A program made the position numbers and the translations under genes. From positions 73,976 through 137,975 of the forward strand of contig DISJ01000013.1 of the NCBI GenBank assembly GCA_002421605.1: a stretch of DNA of 64,000 nucleotides, given 5' to 3'. Below, one piece after another: positions 61,607 to 64,000 of this stretch (position 1 is the first letter of the stretch; each line of letters opens with the position of its first letter). The stretch comes from Rhodobacteraceae bacterium UBA6213. Lineage in GTDB: Bacteria > Pseudomonadota > Alphaproteobacteria > Rhodobacterales > Rhodobacteraceae. A model generated the notes under the pieces. That model had not been told where the DNA came from. It saw nothing but the letters and a program-made list of their open reading frames with translations, and ran no database searches.

Positions 61607-64000
61607 ATGACCAACCTCAAACTCGGCACGGTCGATTTACGCGACGACGACATCGCAATAATCGGTATGGGATGCCGGTTTCCGGGTGGTGCCAATTCGC
61701 CGCAGGCCTATTGGAATCTGCTGATGCGCGGCGGTGATGCGATCGTGGATATTCCTCACGAGCGGTTCGATATCGACGCCTATTTTGATCCGCGCGCTGG
61801 GCTGAGTGGCAAGACATATGCCCGGCAGGCTGGGTTGATCGAAGACATTGATTTGTTCGATGCCGAGTTTTTCGGCCTGTCGCGGCGCGAAGCCGAGCGT
61901 ATGGACCCACAGCAGCGGTTGCTGCTTGAATGTGCGTGGGAGGCACTGGAGGACGGTGGCATACGGCTGGACAGACAGGCATCGGAAACTGGGGTCTTTG
62001 TCGGTATTTCGACGAATGATTACGCCGGGATGCAGGCTGGTGTCGGCGAGATGGACGCAATCGACATCTTCACCGCAACTGGCGGTGCCTTTTCGATTGC
62101 TGCCAACCGATTGTCGCATGTGTTCGCCCTCAAAGGGCCCAGCCTAGCAGTTGATACTGCGTGTTCCTCAGCACTGACGGCGGTCCATCTGGCGGTACGC
62201 TCGTTGCGGGCCGGCGATTGCAAGGTCGCCCTTGCGGGCGGCGTCAACGCGCTTTTGATGCCCACGCATTTCATTGCCTTCTCCCGCATGTCCATGCTGT
62301 CGCCCGACGCGCGGTGTCAGGCCTTCGATGCGCGCGCCAACGGCTTCGTGCGCGGCGAAGGCGCGGGTCTGGTTGCGCTGCAACCCCTGCGCGCGGCGCT
62401 GGCCGAGGGGCGGCGCATCCATGCGGTCATCCGCGGCACAGCCGCCAATCAGGACGGCCATACCAGCAGCCTGACGGTGCCCAGCGCCGAGGCGCAGCAC
62501 GCGCTGGTTCTGGCCGCCTGCCGCGATGCCGGGGTGGACCCGGCCAGCATCGACTATGTCGAGGCGCACGGCACCGGCACGCAGGTTGGCGACCCGATTG
62601 AGGCCAGCGCTTTGGGCAGGGCAATTGGTCAAGCGCGGGGCGATCTTGGGCCGTTGCTGATCGGCTCTTCCAAAACCAATATCGGTCATCTGGAATCGGC
62701 CGCAGGTGCTGCGGGGCTGATTAAGGCGGCGCTGGTGCTGTCGCACGGCATGGTGCCGCCAAATCTGCATTTTCGTTCACCGTCGCCCAATATCGATTTC
62801 GCCACACTGAACCTCAGGGTCGTAACCGAACCCACGCCCCTGCCCCGCGGCGTCGCGCGCGTCGGCGTGAACAGCTTCGGTTTTGGCGGCAGCAATGCGC
62901 ATCTGGTGCTGCAAACGGCACCGACGCCCGCGTGGCCTCGATCAATCAGCGACCCTGAGGCTGTATTGCTGGCGCTTGCGTTAACACAGCCAGAACGCTT
63001 ACCGGCCGTGGCCGGGCGCTGGCGGACCTTTGTCGAGGGGTCAGAAACGCCGCTGGCCAATCTCTGTCACGCCGCCGCGACCCGCCTCAATCCGCGCGCC
63101 GGACGGCTGGCCATCGCCGCGCCGAACCGTGATGCGCTGCTAGAGCGGCTGTCCGCCTTAGAGGCGGGCGAAGCTGACGTTGCTGGCGTATCGCAGGCCA
63201 GCGGCGGCGCGGGCGAAGGGCCGGTGTTTGTCTACAGCGGGCAAGGCACGCAGTGGTGGGGTATGGCGCGCGGCCTGATCGGGTGTGAGCCGGTGTTCGA
63301 CGCGGTGTTGGCCCGGGCTGATGTGTTGTTCGCGCAGTGGGGTGGCTGGTCGTTGATCGAGGAATTGTCGCGCGATGCCTCAACCTCACAGTTGGATAAC
63401 ACCGCCTTCGCACAGCCAGCGATTTTCGCGGTGCAAGCGGCGCTAACCGAACTCTGGCGTTCGTGGGGGGTGGAACCTGCGGCCTGTGTCGGCCATTCGG
63501 TCGGCGAAGTGGCGGCGGCTTGGGCCGCCGGCGTGCTGGAGTTCGACGAGGCGGCGCGCGTGATCTTTCATCGTGGCCGCTGCATGGAGGGCGCGCCCGA
63601 TCGTGGCGCCATGCTGGCCGCCGCCCTAAGCGAAGACGCCGCGTTTGCACTGGTCGGAGGCTTGGGTGGAGCAGTGTCGGTTGGCGCGGTCAACAGCCCC
63701 GGCATGGTAACGCTGGCGGGTGACACGGATGCGATTGCGGCATTGGGCGAAGACCTTCAGGCGCGCGGCATTTTCCAGCGCAAGCTGACGGTGCAATATG
63801 CCTTTCACAGTCACCACATGGAACCGGTGCAAGCGCCGCTGCTGGCGGCGCTGGGCACCGTTACCGTGCACCCGGCCCGTGTGCCGCTGATGTCCACCGT
63901 AACGGGCTTGGCCGCGACCGAGGGCGATTTCGCTGCGCCCTACTGGTGGCGCAACGTGCGCGAACCGGTTTTGTTCGGCCCGGCAATCGCTCGCTTGGCT
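61607..64000 (+). CDS. type I polyketide synthase, KS-AT part, incomplete at the window end
   Basis: 798 codons are visible, open to the edge. The ketosynthase spans about 14-440: IAIIGMGCRFPGGANSPQAY, active-site cysteine 186 in VDTACSSALTAVHLAVRS, histidine 321 in EAHGTGTQVGDP and histidine 361 in KTNIGHLESAAG, so it is catalytically complete. The acyltransferase begins near 539 (VFVYSGQGTQWWGMARG), has the nucleophile serine 631 in GHSVGEVAAAWAAG and YAFHSHHMEP near 731. The AFHS form predicts malonyl-CoA rather than methylmalonyl-CoA. The reductive and carrier domains must lie beyond 64000. A DevBCA exporter 2.6 kb away could transport the product, as in cyanobacterial glycolipid systems (inference). 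Confidence 0.92.
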   Translation, partial: MTNLKLGTVDLRDDDIAIIGMGCRFPGGANSPQAYWNLLMRGGDAIVDIPHERFDIDAYFDPRAGLSGKTYARQAGLIEDIDLFDAEFFGLSRREAERMDPQQRLLLECAWEALEDGGIRLDRQASETGVFVGISTNDYAGMQAGVGEMDAIDIFTATGGAFSIAANRLSHVFALKGPSLAVDTACSSALTAVHLAVRSLRAGDCKVALAGGVNALLMPTHFIAFSRMSMLSPDARCQAFDARANGFVRGEGAGLVALQPLRAALAEGRRIHAVIRGTAANQDGHTSSLTVPSAEAQHALVLAACRDAGVDPASIDYVEAHGTGTQVGDPIEASALGRAIGQARGDLGPLLIGSSKTNIGHLESAAGAAGLIKAALVLSHGMVPPNLHFRSPSPNIDFATLNLRVVTEPTPLPRGVARVGVNSFGFGGSNAHLVLQTAPTPAWPRSISDPEAVLLALALTQPERLPAVAGRWRTFVEGSETPLANLCHAAATRLNPRAGRLAIAAPNRDALLERLSALEAGEADVAGVSQASGGAGEGPVFVYSGQGTQWWGMARGLIGCEPVFDAVLARADVLFAQWGGWSLIEELSRDASTSQLDNTAFAQPAIFAVQAALTELWRSWGVEPAACVGHSVGEVAAAWAAGVLEFDEAARVIFHRGRCMEGAPDRGAMLAAALSEDAAFALVGGLGGAVSVGAVNSPGMVTLAGDTDAIAALGEDLQARGIFQRKLTVQYAFHSHHMEPVQAPLLAALGTVTVHPARVPLMSTVTGLAATEGDFAAPYWWRNVREPVLFGPAIARLA

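Overview
The window reads as alphaproteobacterial chromosome or large replicon, most likely from the Rhodobacterales (Roseobacter/Rhodobacter group). The grounds are high GC with strong third-position GC, a sphaeroides-haem-protein (SHP)/diheme cytochrome c (DHC)/cytochrome b561 operon, a huge RTX-repeat animal-type haem peroxidase with its own type I secretion system, and a perfect FNR-type half-site palindrome. No rRNA, tRNA or CRISPR array was seen. This is inference from gene content, not from a marker gene.

Layout. 0-3.8 kb: a redox/detoxification run (LigB-type dioxygenase, NmrA-like reductase, GST, luciferase-like flavin oxidoreductase) cut off by an IS6-family left end. 4.1-7.5 kb: a decayed tract holding phage- or plasmid-like small leftward genes, one interrupted by a single stop codon, then a DUF1989 gene and a DJ-1/PfpI relic. 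7.6-12.5 kb: two divergent PepSY proteins, a two-component system, and an operon for a b561-DHC fusion, SHP and a second DHC. Two copies of an identically spaced 39-bp operator (7988-8026 and 10401-10439) flank the regulator genes and probably tie the module together. 12.7-26.3 kb: a leftward secretion operon of a 2796-residue haem peroxidase with RTX repeats, a type I ABC exporter, a membrane-anchored RTX protein and an HlyD adaptor. A NarX-like kinase and a NarL-like regulator lie beside it in convergent orientation.

28.9-32.4 kb: one IS6-family transposase gene is split into complementary 5' and 3' parts around a 2.7-kb segment with an Mrp/ApbC-type Fe-S carrier and an unusual Nfu fusion. 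32.4-43.9 kb: LysR- and AraC-controlled small redox genes (DUF2218, NmrA-like, NAD(P)H/FAD/haem membrane reductase, YedZ-like protein, nitroreductase, DUF1330, luciferase-like oxidoreductase, two SDRs). The AraC gene has an amber codon at position 3. 44.4-48.4 kb: a split-barrel protein, a split-barrel/GAF/winged-helix protein, an FAD oxidase with candidate bicovalent flavin residues, and a cytochrome c, closed by a strong terminator. 48.4-50.5 kb: patatin and IS6 relics, then a CPTC thioredoxin-like protein and a hemerythrin divergent around an FNR box, and a GcvH-like lipoyl protein.

50.7-55.7 kb: a BMP-type nucleoside-like ABC importer. 55.9-59.0 kb: a DevBCA-type exporter. 59.2-61.1 kb: an IS6 right end and a glycosyltransferase broken by one in-frame TAA and carrying an eight-copy hexanucleotide repeat. 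61.6 kb to the end: the KS and AT domains of a type I polyketide synthase that runs off the window.

A recurring theme is secretion and redox chemistry at the cell surface. A second theme is gene decay: IS6 remnants and several genes with single nonsense codons.
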